Under the pieces are notes generated by a model that saw nothing but the letters and a program-made list of their open reading frames with translations, did no database searches and was not told the origin of the DNA. Position numbers and translations under genes: made by a program. From positions 62,001-126,000 of the forward strand of contig JAFIFE010000011.1 in the NCBI GenBank assembly GCA_020832185.1: a stretch of 64,000 nucleotides of DNA. Direction: 5' to 3'. Positions within the stretch are counted from its first letter, which is position 1. Each line of letters begins with the position of its first letter. Positions 41,981 through 50,601 of this stretch are shown here, in pieces. The DNA is from Alkalibacterium sp. GTDB taxonomy: Bacteria > Bacillota > Bacilli > Lactobacillales > Carnobacteriaceae_A.

Positions 41981-43504
41981 ATGAGACGTTTGAAGTTTAT
42001 TGACTGGTCCAAGATCAGTTATGTTTTAAAAGGAATATTAGTTGGAGCTGTTGCTGGCGCAGTCGTCAGTGCTTTCCGTATGGCCATCTATACTACACTA
42101 AACGTTATGCCTGATGTCTATGGGTTTTTAAGAGTCAACCCGTACTGGACGTTCGCCTGGGCGTTTGTCATATTGGTCATTGCATTTCTGGTGATCCTTA
42201 TGGGGAGAGACGATCCGGATATTCAAGGGAACGGGGTAGCCGAACTGAAAGGCCAGCTTCAGGGAACATTAAAGCTAAACTGGTGGTCGATTCTCTGGAG
42301 AAAATTTTCAGCGAGTACCCTTGTTTTAGGAATGGGTCTCCCTGTTGGAAGAGAGGGTCCTTCCATCCAAATCGGCGGAGTCGTCGGGCAAGGGATCAAT
42401 CGCCTTTTAAAAGGCAATAAATCTCAGGAAAACATCCTGATTTCAAGCGGAGCGGCAGCAGGCTTATCTGCTGCCTTTAATGCGCCCATGTCTGGACTCG
42501 TCATTATCTTAGAAGAAGTGCATCACCGATTTTCGGGTGTGCTGATTTTGACAGTATTTACTGCTTCCGTCACTGCAAATTTTCTGGCCTTCCATCTTTT
42601 CGGATCACAACCAGCATTAGCATTAGGCCGAATGGCTGAATTCCCTCTCGAGTATTACCTGTACCTTGTCGTACTAGGTATTTTTCTGGCTCTAGCTGGG
42701 TGGGTGTTTCAAAAGGTGCTGTTTGCTGTCCCTAAATGGTATGCAAAGCTCCCTATCCCTCCCTATCTCTTCGGGTTCATTCCCTTCCTTCTCGTTATTC
42801 CAACGGGGTTATTCTGGGAAGAAATGCTGGGAGGCGGAACGGGGATCATCACCGATATTGCTTCAGTTCGGACCGCTACTGTGATGCTGTTAGGCATGCT
42901 GGCCTTCAGATTTATTGCCTTTCATATTGCTTACGGATCTGGTATTCCGGCAGGTATGCTTATTCCTATGCTGACTATTGGCGCCATTTTAGGGGGGATT
43001 TTCGGCAATCTGGTTCTTAGAGGAACAGGTCTTGAAGATGAATTCATTCGTAACTTTGTTATTTTTGCAATGGGCGGATTCTTTACTGCTATTTCGAAAG
43101 CACCCCTTACTGCTATTGTCTTGCTCACCGAAATCACAGGATCGATCACTCAGATGATGCCGATCGCAGTCGTCTGTCTGACAGCCTATATTGTTGCCGA
43201 TATACTGGCATTAGAACCGATCGATGAAATCACCTTATATAATAAAACCAATCGATTCCCTACCGTGTTTGAAGGAAAACTGATTCACATGGACGTGTTT
43301 GTGGAGCCGAATACGTATCTTGATGGCATGCAGATGAGTCAGCTGACTCTGCCTTACAATGCTAAGTGTGTGCGCATCAAACGTCACAGCAATGAATTTA
43401 TGCCACACCGGGATACTGTTTTATTGTCCGGGGATGAACTTCAGATAGCTTGTGACCAGGGATTTGTCGTGCAAGTTAAAAACTATATCAGCAAGTTGAA
43501 CTGA
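41981..43504 (+). CDS. ClC-type exchanger with RCK/TrkA-C domain, copy 2
   Basis: A 507-residue paralogue of the protein encoded 35 bases upstream, with collinear sequence, the same gating Glu125 in GREGPS and the same C-terminal TrkA-C module. The anion-site Ser84 of the copy-1 GSGI motif is Asn here (GNGV), and GSGIP-AGMLIP replaces GSGLP-GGIFIP. Substitutions at that Ser alter anion preference in other ClCs (a Pro gives nitrate selectivity in plants), so this copy may move a different anion. Tandem duplication is evident, and the divergence shows it is old. Confidence 0.9.
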   Translation: MRRLKFIDWSKISYVLKGILVGAVAGAVVSAFRMAIYTTLNVMPDVYGFLRVNPYWTFAWAFVILVIAFLVILMGRDDPDIQGNGVAELKGQLQGTLKLNWWSILWRKFSASTLVLGMGLPVGREGPSIQIGGVVGQGINRLLKGNKSQENILISSGAAAGLSAAFNAPMSGLVIILEEVHHRFSGVLILTVFTASVTANFLAFHLFGSQPALALGRMAEFPLEYYLYLVVLGIFLALAGWVFQKVLFAVPKWYAKLPIPPYLFGFIPFLLVIPTGLFWEEMLGGGTGIITDIASVRTATVMLLGMLAFRFIAFHIAYGSGIPAGMLIPMLTIGAILGGIFGNLVLRGTGLEDEFIRNFVIFAMGGFFTAISKAPLTAIVLLTEITGSITQMMPIAVVCLTAYIVADILALEPIDEITLYNKTNRFPTVFEGKLIHMDVFVEPNTYLDGMQMSQLTLPYNAKCVRIKRHSNEFMPHRDTVLLSGDELQIACDQGFVVQVKNYISKLN

Positions 43505-43641
43505 TTTTGTCTCTTTCCCCCGCCGCTCATTTAATTAATGACTGGCGGGGATTTTTTGCACTATTATTATTATTTAAATATGGTAAAATATACCTCGTAC
43601 GGATTACTCACACAAATTGACCTATTGAGAAGGAGATTTTT

Positions 43642-44580
43642 ATGCAATACATATGGATGGCAATAAAAGGGATATTTATCGGTATCTCAAATATCATACC
43701 TGGAGTGTCAGGTGGAACGATGGCTGTGTCTTTCGGAATATACGACGACGTGATTCACGCCTTTACTCATTTAAGAAAAGAAGTAAAACCTAGTCTAAAA
43801 ATATTGATTCCTTTAGTTATCGGTGCTCTAATCGGGGTCGCCGGATTTTCGATCATTATTGAATGGCTGCTTGCCTCACATACATTACTTACGGCTTTTG
43901 CATTTGTCGGTCTAATTCTCGGTGGACTGCCTATTTTGATGAAGTCCTTTAAAAAGAGTCTCGAAACTGAGGATAAAACTGTGGGACCTCTTCATATCAT
44001 ACTGTTCATTATCTTCTTTATGATTGTCGCATGGATGGGTGTGGCAGAAGTTGCCGGTGGAGGTGTGCAAAGTGTGAGCCTTGGAATCGGTCCACTTCTT
44101 GCGTTATTTTTTGTCGGACTCATATCAGCAGCCGCTATGGTCATACCTGGAGTGAGTGGTTCTTTACTGATGCTGATCATTGGATACTATTATGCCGTTA
44201 TCTATACGATCAATGGATTCACTGAATCATTAAGTAATTTGGATATAGATGCGCTGATTCCATTCACTATTTTACTGATTTCATATGCTCTGGGTATGGT
44301 CGTCGGTATTATTTTAATCAGCAAAGTCATTGATTATTTATTTAAAACGCAGCCTGGCTACACTTACGCCTCCATTTTAGGATTGGTCATGGCTTCTCCT
44401 ATTGCTGTCGTTTCAAATACCGAAGCGTTGAATGATCTGCAGGGAAGTGGTGCAGTGTTAAGATTAGTCGGCGCATTGGCATTAGCGGGTGCCTGCTACG
44501 CATTAACTTATGGCCTGGGCCGCACGAAAGATTCAACTGAAGCCATTCCTGAAGAATCAAAACCTGTTTCAGACCAGTAA
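43642..44580 (+). CDS. DUF368 undecaprenyl-phosphate transporter (PopT family)
   Basis: A 312-residue membrane protein with about nine helices. The N-terminal signature GISNIIPGVSGGTMAVSFGIYD and the second copy AAMVIPGVSGSLLMLIIGYY are the re-entrant repeats of DUF368. Members return the lipid carrier undecaprenyl phosphate across the membrane for reuse in wall synthesis. GAGAAGGAG precedes the ATG. It is monocistronic, with a strong terminator. Confidence 0.88.
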   Translation: MQYIWMAIKGIFIGISNIIPGVSGGTMAVSFGIYDDVIHAFTHLRKEVKPSLKILIPLVIGALIGVAGFSIIIEWLLASHTLLTAFAFVGLILGGLPILMKSFKKSLETEDKTVGPLHIILFIIFFMIVAWMGVAEVAGGGVQSVSLGIGPLLALFFVGLISAAAMVIPGVSGSLLMLIIGYYYAVIYTINGFTESLSNLDIDALIPFTILLISYALGMVVGIILISKVIDYLFKTQPGYTYASILGLVMASPIAVVSNTEALNDLQGSGAVLRLVGALALAGACYALTYGLGRTKDSTEAIPEESKPVSDQ

Positions 44581-44588
44581 ACTAAACT

Positions 44589-44645
44589 AACGTCTATTCT
44601 AAAGTCTAGGGCAATTCCCTTTTCTTTTAGAATAGACGTTTTTTA
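44589..44645 (+). terminator. Terminator of the DUF368 gene
   Basis: AACGTCTATTCTAAA pairs with TTTAGAATAGACGTT, followed by seven T. It faces a convergent DUF305 gene. Confidence 0.88.
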
Positions 44646-44656
44646 ATAGTATAGAT

Positions 44657-45118
44657 TTAGTCTTCAGCCTCTTCATTTTCAAGTTCTTCAATCAATGCTT
44701 TCATTTCAGTGATTTCCTCTTCCTGTGCCGCAATAATTTCTTCTGCCAGCTGCTGAACCCGTTCGTCTTCAAGATCCGCTCTTTCACTCGTTAATATCGC
44801 TATCGAATGGTGTGGGATCATTGCCCTCATCCATGACACATCTTCTACGGTCGATTGACTTCTTACTAAGAAAAGCATAAGTCCAAACACTATTGCGGAT
44901 GACACGAGAATAACGACATTTAATTTTTTGTTCTTGTACATATTCCACATAAACAGCAGCATGATAACCGCCATCACAGCCCCCATCATGATAGCCATAA
45001 AGATTCTTGTCTGACTAAATTCAAAATGGCCCACTTCGTATATGTTCAGATACATTAAAAAGTACATAATGACTGTTGATGTCAGAATCATTAATCCAAA
45101 TCTGATATATTTTTTCAT
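44657..45118 (-). CDS. DUF305 membrane protein
   Basis: A 153-residue protein: three hydrophobic helices (residues 5-25, 40-60, 68-86), then a helical DUF305 domain with the MIPHHSIAI motif and a long acidic helix. DUF305 proteins are often found near copper-handling genes and the His pair could bind metal. This is not shown here. The ATG at 45118 has AGGGGA upstream and follows a macrodomain gene by 19 bases, so they share a transcript. The longer upstream frame overlaps that gene and is not used. Confidence 0.8.
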   Translation of the reverse strand: MKKYIRFGLMILTSTVIMYFLMYLNIYEVGHFEFSQTRIFMAIMMGAVMAVIMLLFMWNMYKNKKLNVVILVSSAIVFGLMLFLVRSQSTVEDVSWMRAMIPHHSIAILTSERADLEDERVQQLAEEIIAAQEEEITEMKALIEELENEEAED

Positions 45119-45137
45119 CGTCCATTCCCCTTTACAA

Positions 45138-45641
45138 TTAATAAGCCAGCTGGTTTTCCAGCACTCCTTTTGTCCGGTCATCAAATGCGACGAACATCAC
45201 TTTTTCGACAGAGGTCGCCGTGTTCCTTGCTTCCATTACCGTGTCCACAGCGATTTTACTCGCTTCTTCCAGTGGATAGCCGTAAATCCCTGTACTGATA
45301 GCTGGAAAGGCAACTGTTTTGAGGTCATGCTCATTTGCCACTTTAAAACTATTAGCATAACACGCTTTTAACTTATCGGCTTCCCCATGGTTTCCATCTC
45401 TGTAGACTGGTCCAACAGTATGAATCACGTATGATGCAGGCAGGTTGAACCCCTTTGTCAGTTTCGCTTCTCCTGTTTCAGCGCCATTGAGCTTTCTGCA
45501 GGCTTCTTTTAATTCAGGTCCCGCTGCCCTATGAATCGCTCCGTCTACCCCTCCCCCGCCTAAAAGTGACTTGTTTGCCGCATTGACGATCGCATCCACT
45601 TTTAATTCCGTAATATCACCTTGAATGATTTCTATCTCCAT
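45138..45641 (-). CDS. Macrodomain protein (O-acetyl-ADP-ribose deacetylase type)
   Basis: A 167-residue single macrodomain: [33 protein letters not shown] contains the ADP-ribose-binding loop with catalytic Asn/Asp, and [12 protein letters not shown] is the second loop. Stand-alone bacterial macrodomains (YmdB-type) remove acetyl or ADP-ribose groups. The ATG at 45641 is supported by GAGAGG. The longer frame has no ribosome site and 61 non-matching residues. It is co-transcribed with the DUF305 gene. Confidence 0.9.
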   Translation of the reverse strand: MEIEIIQGDITELKVDAIVNAANKSLLGGGGVDGAIHRAAGPELKEACRKLNGAETGEAKLTKGFNLPASYVIHTVGPVYRDGNHGEADKLKACYANSFKVANEHDLKTVAFPAISTGIYGYPLEEASKIAVDTVMEARNTATSVEKVMFVAFDDRTKGVLENQLAY

Positions 45642-45814
45642 CGTTCCCATCCTCTCTCGATAATAGAGTAATGCCTTCACTATTATGGTATGATTCTTTC
45701 CGCTTTTTATCAATGAATAGGAGCTGGAACCAGTCATCACCACGTCCTCCTTAAGCAAAAGAGTGATATAATTGACCTTAAACATACTATTATAACTTGG
45801 GAGTGACTGGAAAA

Positions 45815-46261
45815 ATGAAAACATCAGAACTGAAGTTGGACCATATGAATGAACTTAAACGCCTCTTCCTGGAGGTGTTCTCAGCTGAGCCCTGGCTGGA
45901 TGAATGGGAAGATAAACAGTTGACCCTTTATTTGAAAGACTTGACGGAAAATAGCAATTCACTTTCCCTGATTTTGACTGATGATCAGGACCGCATGATT
46001 GGAGGTGCTTTAGGGTACGTCTTCCACTGGTGGGAAGGCAAAGAGTATTATATTAAGGAGTTCTTTATTTCCAGAGAAGAGCAAAGCAAAGGAGTCGGTA
46101 GTGTTTTTCTTGATCAGATAGAGGCCGTCTTAAGCAAACAGGGCATTAAACATCTCACATTAAATACAGAAAAAACAGTCCCTGCCTACTCTTTTTATCA
46201 AAAAAACGGCTTTAGCGAATTAAGTGAGTCCGTCTTCATGGCGAAAAAAATACTGGAATAG
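45815..46261 (+). CDS. GNAT-family acetyltransferase
   Basis: A 148-residue acetyltransferase. The CoA-binding block [17 protein letters not shown] is at about 90-106 and the C-terminal motif is YSFYQKNGF. Start at 45815 preceded by a moderate GGGAG. Substrate unknown, and divergent from the macrodomain gene. It is just upstream of the 51-bp repeat array. Confidence 0.8.
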   Translation: MKTSELKLDHMNELKRLFLEVFSAEPWLDEWEDKQLTLYLKDLTENSNSLSLILTDDQDRMIGGALGYVFHWWEGKEYYIKEFFISREEQSKGVGSVFLDQIEAVLSKQGIKHLTLNTEKTVPAYSFYQKNGFSELSESVFMAKKILE

Positions 46262-46354
46262 GAATTGCCTAGTCTCACACGTGTTTTTTGGAAATCTTGT
46301 ACTGATAGTCCGGGATATGATTCATTGTGACCAGTTTATTTTATAATCCGTTCG

Positions 46355-46762
46355 CAACTGGTCACTAAACCGCGATTCTGACTAGTTGCTGCTCCTTTCG
46401 TTCAGGAACTGGTCTCTAAAACGCGATTGTGACTAGTTGATGCCCCTTTCGTTCAGGAACTGGTTACTAAAACCGGATTGTGACTAGTTGCTGTCGCTGT
46501 CGTTCAGGAACTGGTTACTAAACCGCGATTGCGACTAGTTGCTGTCCCTTTCGCTCGGGAACTGGTTACTAAACCTCGATTGTAACTAGTTGCTGCTCCT
46601 TTCGCTCAGGAACTGGTTACTAAACTACGATTGCGACTAGTTGCTGCTTCTTTCGCTCGGGAACTGGTCACTAAACTGCGATTGTGACTAGTTGCTGCTT
46701 CATTCGCTCGGGAACTGGTTACTAAACTGCGATTGTGACTTATTTCTTTAAGCATACTTATT
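46355..46762. repeat. Tandem array B: eight 51-bp hairpin modules
   Basis: AACTGG starts at 46356, 46407, 46458, 46509, 46560, 46611, 46662 and 46713, exactly 51 bases apart. Each unit pairs AACTGGTTAC with GTGACTAGTT (10 bp with G-T pairs) and continues with TGCTG-C-CTTTCG-TC. The upstream GTGACCAGTT (46327-46336) pairs perfectly with the first AACTGGTCAC, so the arms can pair in two registers. All reading frames contain stops. It lies between convergent genes. Confidence 0.9.
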
Positions 46763-46923
46763 TAACGTGCTGCAGAATCTATATCCTATTTCACGGTCCA
46801 ATAGTTAAGGACCCCGTTTCGAAGAAGGCGATTGGCTGCGGTTGTTCCCACTATCAATCAAGCAGTGAAACAAGAACATAGCGGTAATGATTTTTCCAAA
46901 AATCACCTTTTGCTAGACGACGT

Positions 46924-46986
46924 AAAAAAGCTTCCTCCCGCTTTGACCGATTAGTTATCAGTCTCAGTGGAAGGAAGCTTTTTTTG
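46924..46986. terminator. Terminator of the NhaC-type gene
   Basis: AAAAAAGCTTCCT pairs with AGGAAGCTTTTTT. T-runs follow both ways, after the NhaC-type stop on the minus strand. Confidence 0.8.
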
Positions 46987-47016
46987 AGGCATTGATACTA
47001 GCCTCTTTTTGAAAGA

Positions 47017-48753
47017 TTAGTCATTGATTTCTTCTGCTATTTCATCATGCAGTGAGGTATCGACTTTTTTACCGAACAAGAAAACGATCATAATGACAAC
47101 CAGAGTTGCCAGACCTAATACGATATAGACATTCAGTCCGAATGCTGTCGGCAGATACCCGAAGAACACGGATACGAGCGCAATTGTTATAGCGTACGGC
47201 AGTTGCGTTTTCACGTGATCAAGCAAGTTGGACCCTGCTCCCATAGAAGACAGAATAGTTGTATCTGAAATAGGTGAAGAATGATCTCCAAAAATAGCCC
47301 CTGTTAATACCGCACCCGCAGACATAACAATAAAATCAGCATTTTCAGGCTGCATCGCTGTGGCTAATGGAATAGCTAAAGGCATTAAAATACCCATTGT
47401 TCCATAAGACGTTCCTGTCGCAAATGAGATAACTGCTCCAAGGAGGAAGATAACCGTCGGCAATAAGAATGGCGGTAGGGTATTTCCTAATAGAGACACT
47501 AGATAATCTGCTGTTCCGAGTTCACCCATCACACCTGATAGGGACCAGGCTAATACGAGAATAACCCCTGTGATCATTAGTGTTTTCATTCCAGATACCC
47601 AGATATCGATTCCTTTACCAAAGGTGAAATGACCTTTAATGACGCCCATTAACAATGCAATAATGCTGGCAATCAAAGCGGCCTGGAACAACACTACAGA
47701 AGCGTCTGAAGCTCCAAACGCTTCTCTTAAAGTGACAAATGAAAAGGGTGCATTTTGAATCGTCTGAATTAGTGCAGTATTATCCGATGCCAGAATAGCC
47801 TGACGACCATCCGTGTAAAAACCAATGAAACTGAACACAATCAAGGCGCCAATTGGAATCAGTGCACTCCAGATTGATGGCTCACCTTTGGCTATGACTT
47901 CCAAATCTTCTTCCTGGTTTTCAGCTGAAGATCCGTGTGCAATCAGCTGATGCGTGTCACGGGCACGTTCCTGAGCTTTTCTCATTGGACCAAATTCTCG
48001 TAACGTAGCCGATGTCAGTACGACGAATAATAGCATTAAAATATTATAGAATCGGTAAGGGATCGTCTGCAAAAAGACCCCATAGGCATTTACTTCATGT
48101 CCGATTGAAAGATAGGCATCGTTGATCAGGCCGACTTCATACCCGATCCATGTGGATATCAAGGCAATCCCGGCAATTGGTGCTGCCGTCGCATCAATAA
48201 CAAACGCCAGACGTTCACGTGAAATTTTCATTTTATCTGAAACTGGACGCATGATCGGTCCAACAATCAGTGCATTCGCGTAGTCATCAAAAAAGATTAG
48301 TAATCCAAGTGCCCAGGTAATCAGTTGTGTACTGATCGGTCCTTTCGCTTTTTTAGCCAGTGCTTCTGCAATTGCTCGCGCCCCACCTGAACTGGTGATC
48401 AAGGCAATCAGGCCTCCAATAACCAGAACCTGCAAGATGATCCCCGCGTTCCATGGATCTGCAAGAGACGTTAAAATGTACTGAACAATATCAGTAAATC
48501 CTAAAATAATACCGCTAAGGATATTCGCTCCTCCCGTGTACTGAGCAATGATTGTTCCTGAAAAGATCCCAAGGAATAATGACAGCACGACGTTCTTAGT
48601 AATAAATGCTAACACAATGGCGACTAGAGGGGGGATCAGCGTAACTGCTCCAAGCGTTGAAGCGAGACTCCCTTCTGCTTCAGCCGCGAAAACGGGGCTG
48701 GGGATAAAATAAAGAAGAGCGATAAGGATGGACCATTGTAATTTTCTTTTCAT
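47017..48753 (-). CDS. NhaC-family transporter, predicted lysine importer/antiporter (LysW-like)
   Basis: A 578-residue membrane protein of the NhaC family with about twelve helices. It begins with a cleavable-looking signal (PSPVFAAEAEG), and has GLLIFFDDYANALIVGPIMRPVSD, FGDHSSPISDTTILSS and FATGTSYGTMGILMPLA, the ion-binding segments. NhaC members move sodium against protons, but a branch regulated by lysine riboswitches (LysW) is predicted to take up lysine. Here a full lysine riboswitch precedes it, so lysine uptake is the better reading. It has its own terminator and an acidic C-terminal tail. Confidence 0.88.
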   Translation of the reverse strand: MKRKLQWSILIALLYFIPSPVFAAEAEGSLASTLGAVTLIPPLVAIVLAFITKNVVLSLFLGIFSGTIIAQYTGGANILSGIILGFTDIVQYILTSLADPWNAGIILQVLVIGGLIALITSSGGARAIAEALAKKAKGPISTQLITWALGLLIFFDDYANALIVGPIMRPVSDKMKISRERLAFVIDATAAPIAGIALISTWIGYEVGLINDAYLSIGHEVNAYGVFLQTIPYRFYNILMLLFVVLTSATLREFGPMRKAQERARDTHQLIAHGSSAENQEEDLEVIAKGEPSIWSALIPIGALIVFSFIGFYTDGRQAILASDNTALIQTIQNAPFSFVTLREAFGASDASVVLFQAALIASIIALLMGVIKGHFTFGKGIDIWVSGMKTLMITGVILVLAWSLSGVMGELGTADYLVSLLGNTLPPFLLPTVIFLLGAVISFATGTSYGTMGILMPLAIPLATAMQPENADFIVMSAGAVLTGAIFGDHSSPISDTTILSSMGAGSNLLDHVKTQLPYAITIALVSVFFGYLPTAFGLNVYIVLGLATLVVIMIVFLFGKKVDTSLHDEIAEEIND

Positions 48754-48785
48754 AGTTCTGATTCTCCGTTTCTAATTATTTGTAT

Positions 48786-48820
48786 AGAAAAAAGCACCCA
48801 GGAACACGCTCCTAGATGCT
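48786..48820 (-). terminator. Riboswitch expression-platform terminator
   Basis: On the minus strand AGCATCTAGGAGC pairs with GTTCCTGGGTGCT (with G-T pairs) and is followed by six or more T, ending 33 bases before the transporter start codon. It stops transcription when lysine is bound. Confidence 0.85.
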
Positions 48821-48840
48821 TAAAAAATAAACATTGAGTA

Positions 48841-48997
48841 GGATAGTGCTCCACGAAATCGTGACAGTCATACGTTTGTTTAACGTATGCCCAGAACAGT
48901 GAGCTGCCGCCCGCCTATCCTTCGGCAAAGAACCCTTTCATGATCAGTCTCAGGATGCCTCCTCATGACCACTACTCTTTTTCTTCGCGCCTCTATC
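48841..48997 (-). ncRNA. Lysine riboswitch (L box)
   Basis: On the minus strand it opens GATAGAGGCGCGA, continues with AGTAG, GAGGAGGCATCCT, TGAAAGGG, TTGCCGAAGGATAGG, GGGCGGCAGCTCACTGTTCTGGG and ACTGTCACGATTTCGTGGAG, and closes GCACTATC, pairing with the 5' GATAG. These blocks in this order are the conserved L-box core. About 157 nt, a little shorter than usual. It controls the NhaC-type gene through the terminator downstream. Confidence 0.93.
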
Positions 48998-49119
48998 TTT
49001 TTAATTTTCACAACGTTTATTAGTCTACACTGTTTTCGATTTTAATTCAAGGAAAGATTTCTAGAACAGAGAATACTTCCCTCTTTCCTCACGAAAATAT
49101 TAATAGACCTGTCTATAAT

Positions 49120-49602
49120 TTATAGCAGTGCTTTAATCTCTTCTATCAGTTCATCACTGTTTCTGACCACGTTTCCGCGTTTTTTGACAAGGCCGACCGT
49201 GTAGAGATTGATATACGAAAACGGCGATTCTGCTATAACATCAAGTGCTTCTATTTTAGCCTTATTGGCTCCAGCCCCTTGCCGAATATCTGAATAAACG
49301 CCTATTATCGGTTTGTTCATCGAATAAAAATAGCCTATTTCGGAAGCTACTCCTGCATCAATGGTCACTCCATCTAATATGGCGATCAGTATATCTGCTT
49401 TTTCCAGATACGCATTGTCTCCATCGGCAATTTGAATACTGTCAGCATAGTTGCTTTTGTCATTTATCGCTGCATTTTCCTGCGGCAGATAAATCTCGAT
49501 ACGTTCTGCGAAAGCTTGTCTTATTTTACTGACAACATGGGTGTTATAGCTCTGTTCCATTTCAGTAAACAGGGGCGAAGCAAAGTAAATCCTTTTAGTC
49601 AT
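49120..49602 (-). CDS. Nucleoside 2-deoxyribosyltransferase
   Basis: A 160-residue enzyme that swaps bases between 2'-deoxynucleosides, used in nucleoside salvage by lactobacilli. The N-terminal RIYFASPLF (nucleotide loop), ADILIAILDGVTIDAGVASEIGYFY with the active-site Glu, and the C-terminal region match the family. AAGGAATG lies before the ATG. It is downstream of the SDR gene on the same strand, 91 bases away, so may share its transcript. There is no clear terminator after it. Confidence 0.88.
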   Translation of the reverse strand: MTKRIYFASPLFTEMEQSYNTHVVSKIRQAFAERIEIYLPQENAAINDKSNYADSIQIADGDNAYLEKADILIAILDGVTIDAGVASEIGYFYSMNKPIIGVYSDIRQGAGANKAKIEALDVIAESPFSYINLYTVGLVKKRGNVVRNSDELIEEIKALL

Positions 49603-49693
49603 TTGTCCATTCCTTCCAGCTCATAGTTAATGAATCCATTGCTATACTCATAAACAGGCCGCTTTACGGTATGAGAAAGCGGACAGTTTTAGC

Positions 49694-50479
49694 TTAATAC
49701 GCTTTGTTCAGAGCCCCATCGACCAGGATCGTTTGACCAGTGACGTAAGTATTGACTCCAGACACTAGGAAAGTAGCCATTTTGGCAAATTCCTTGGGCT
49801 CTCCGTAGCGGCCGACTGGGATCTGACTTTTGATTGTTTCCTGGATTTCTTCTACCGATTTTCCTTCTTTATGCGCACGGGTACTATCCAGTTCTTTAAG
49901 ACGGTCTGTTTCGATTCGTCCAGCCCCTATTGTGTTGACCATGATGCCATAAGGTGCTAATTCTTGTGACAAGCTTTTTGACAAGCCCTGCACTCCTAAT
50001 CTAAAGACATTAGACAGTAAGAGCCCGTCGATCGGCTGCTTAACTGACGATGATGTATTATTGAGAATGTGCCCTCTGGTTTCTTTTAAATCTGGGAGCA
50101 CTTCTCTAATGGCGCGGATATAGCTAAGTAATGTAAGATCAAAAGCTTTCTGCCATTCCTGGTCCGTTAAGTCGTCAAAAGTTCCTGATGGTGGTCCTCC
50201 TGTATTGTTGACCAGAATAGAGATTTTACCGAAAGTCTTTCGCGTCACGTCTACTAAGGCTTTGATACTCTGAGCATCAGTCACGTCAGAAACCATGTAA
50301 TCCACTTTGCCTTTCGCGACCAGCTCAATTTCCCTTTTGGCCTGAATCAGCTTATCTTTGTTGCGACTGGTGATCATCACGTTGGCCCCCTCAAGAGCCA
50401 GTTCCTTGGCTACCGCTTTGCCAAGTCCTGTACTCGATGCGAGTACTAATGCTGTTTTCCCATTTAAATGAAGATCCAT
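49694..50479 (-). CDS. SDR-family protein lacking the catalytic Tyr-Lys
   Basis: A 261-residue short-chain dehydrogenase fold with the dinucleotide-binding ASSTGLGKAVA (residues 14-24), LVNNTGG (about 94-100) and NNTSSS. Where classical members have Tyr-x-x-x-Lys, this reads SNVFR, that is Ser and Arg, so the standard catalytic pair is missing. It belongs to the FabG-like subgroup known to lack the tetrad, and its reaction is unknown. A terminator lies between it and the gcv operon, ending only eight bases before its ribosome site, so its own expression must start inside or depend on read-through. Confidence 0.85.
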   Translation of the reverse strand: MDLHLNGKTALVLASSTGLGKAVAKELALEGANVMITSRNKDKLIQAKREIELVAKGKVDYMVSDVTDAQSIKALVDVTRKTFGKISILVNNTGGPPSGTFDDLTDQEWQKAFDLTLLSYIRAIREVLPDLKETRGHILNNTSSSVKQPIDGLLLSNVFRLGVQGLSKSLSQELAPYGIMVNTIGAGRIETDRLKELDSTRAHKEGKSVEEIQETIKSQIPVGRYGEPKEFAKMATFLVSGVNTYVTGQTILVDGALNKAY

Positions 50480-50493
50480 AGTTATCCTCCCTA

Positions 50494-50532
50494 CAAAAAA
50501 GAGGGTCTTTAATCGTATGAGCTAAAGACCCT
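50494..50532 (-). terminator. Terminator of the gcv operon, directly ahead of the SDR ribosome site
   Basis: AGGGTCTTTA (50502-50511) pairs with TAAAGACCCT (50523-50532), and minus-strand CTCTTTTTTG runs into TAGGGAGGAT, the ribosome site of the next gene. It could act as an attenuator for the SDR gene as well as a terminator. Confidence 0.8.
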
Positions 50533-50601
50533 GTTTTTCTTATTAAAGTTGATTGATTAGTTAATCCTAATCGATTTTCATTCGTTAGTCAACGATACAG
50601 C

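Noticed and set aside
46806-46954. Frame encoding AAVVPTINQAVKQEHSGND and similar, which looks like a decayed protein end
   Set aside because: Short, with no start or ribosome site, and it runs through the terminator stem of the NhaC-type gene. It may be a remnant but cannot be identified.
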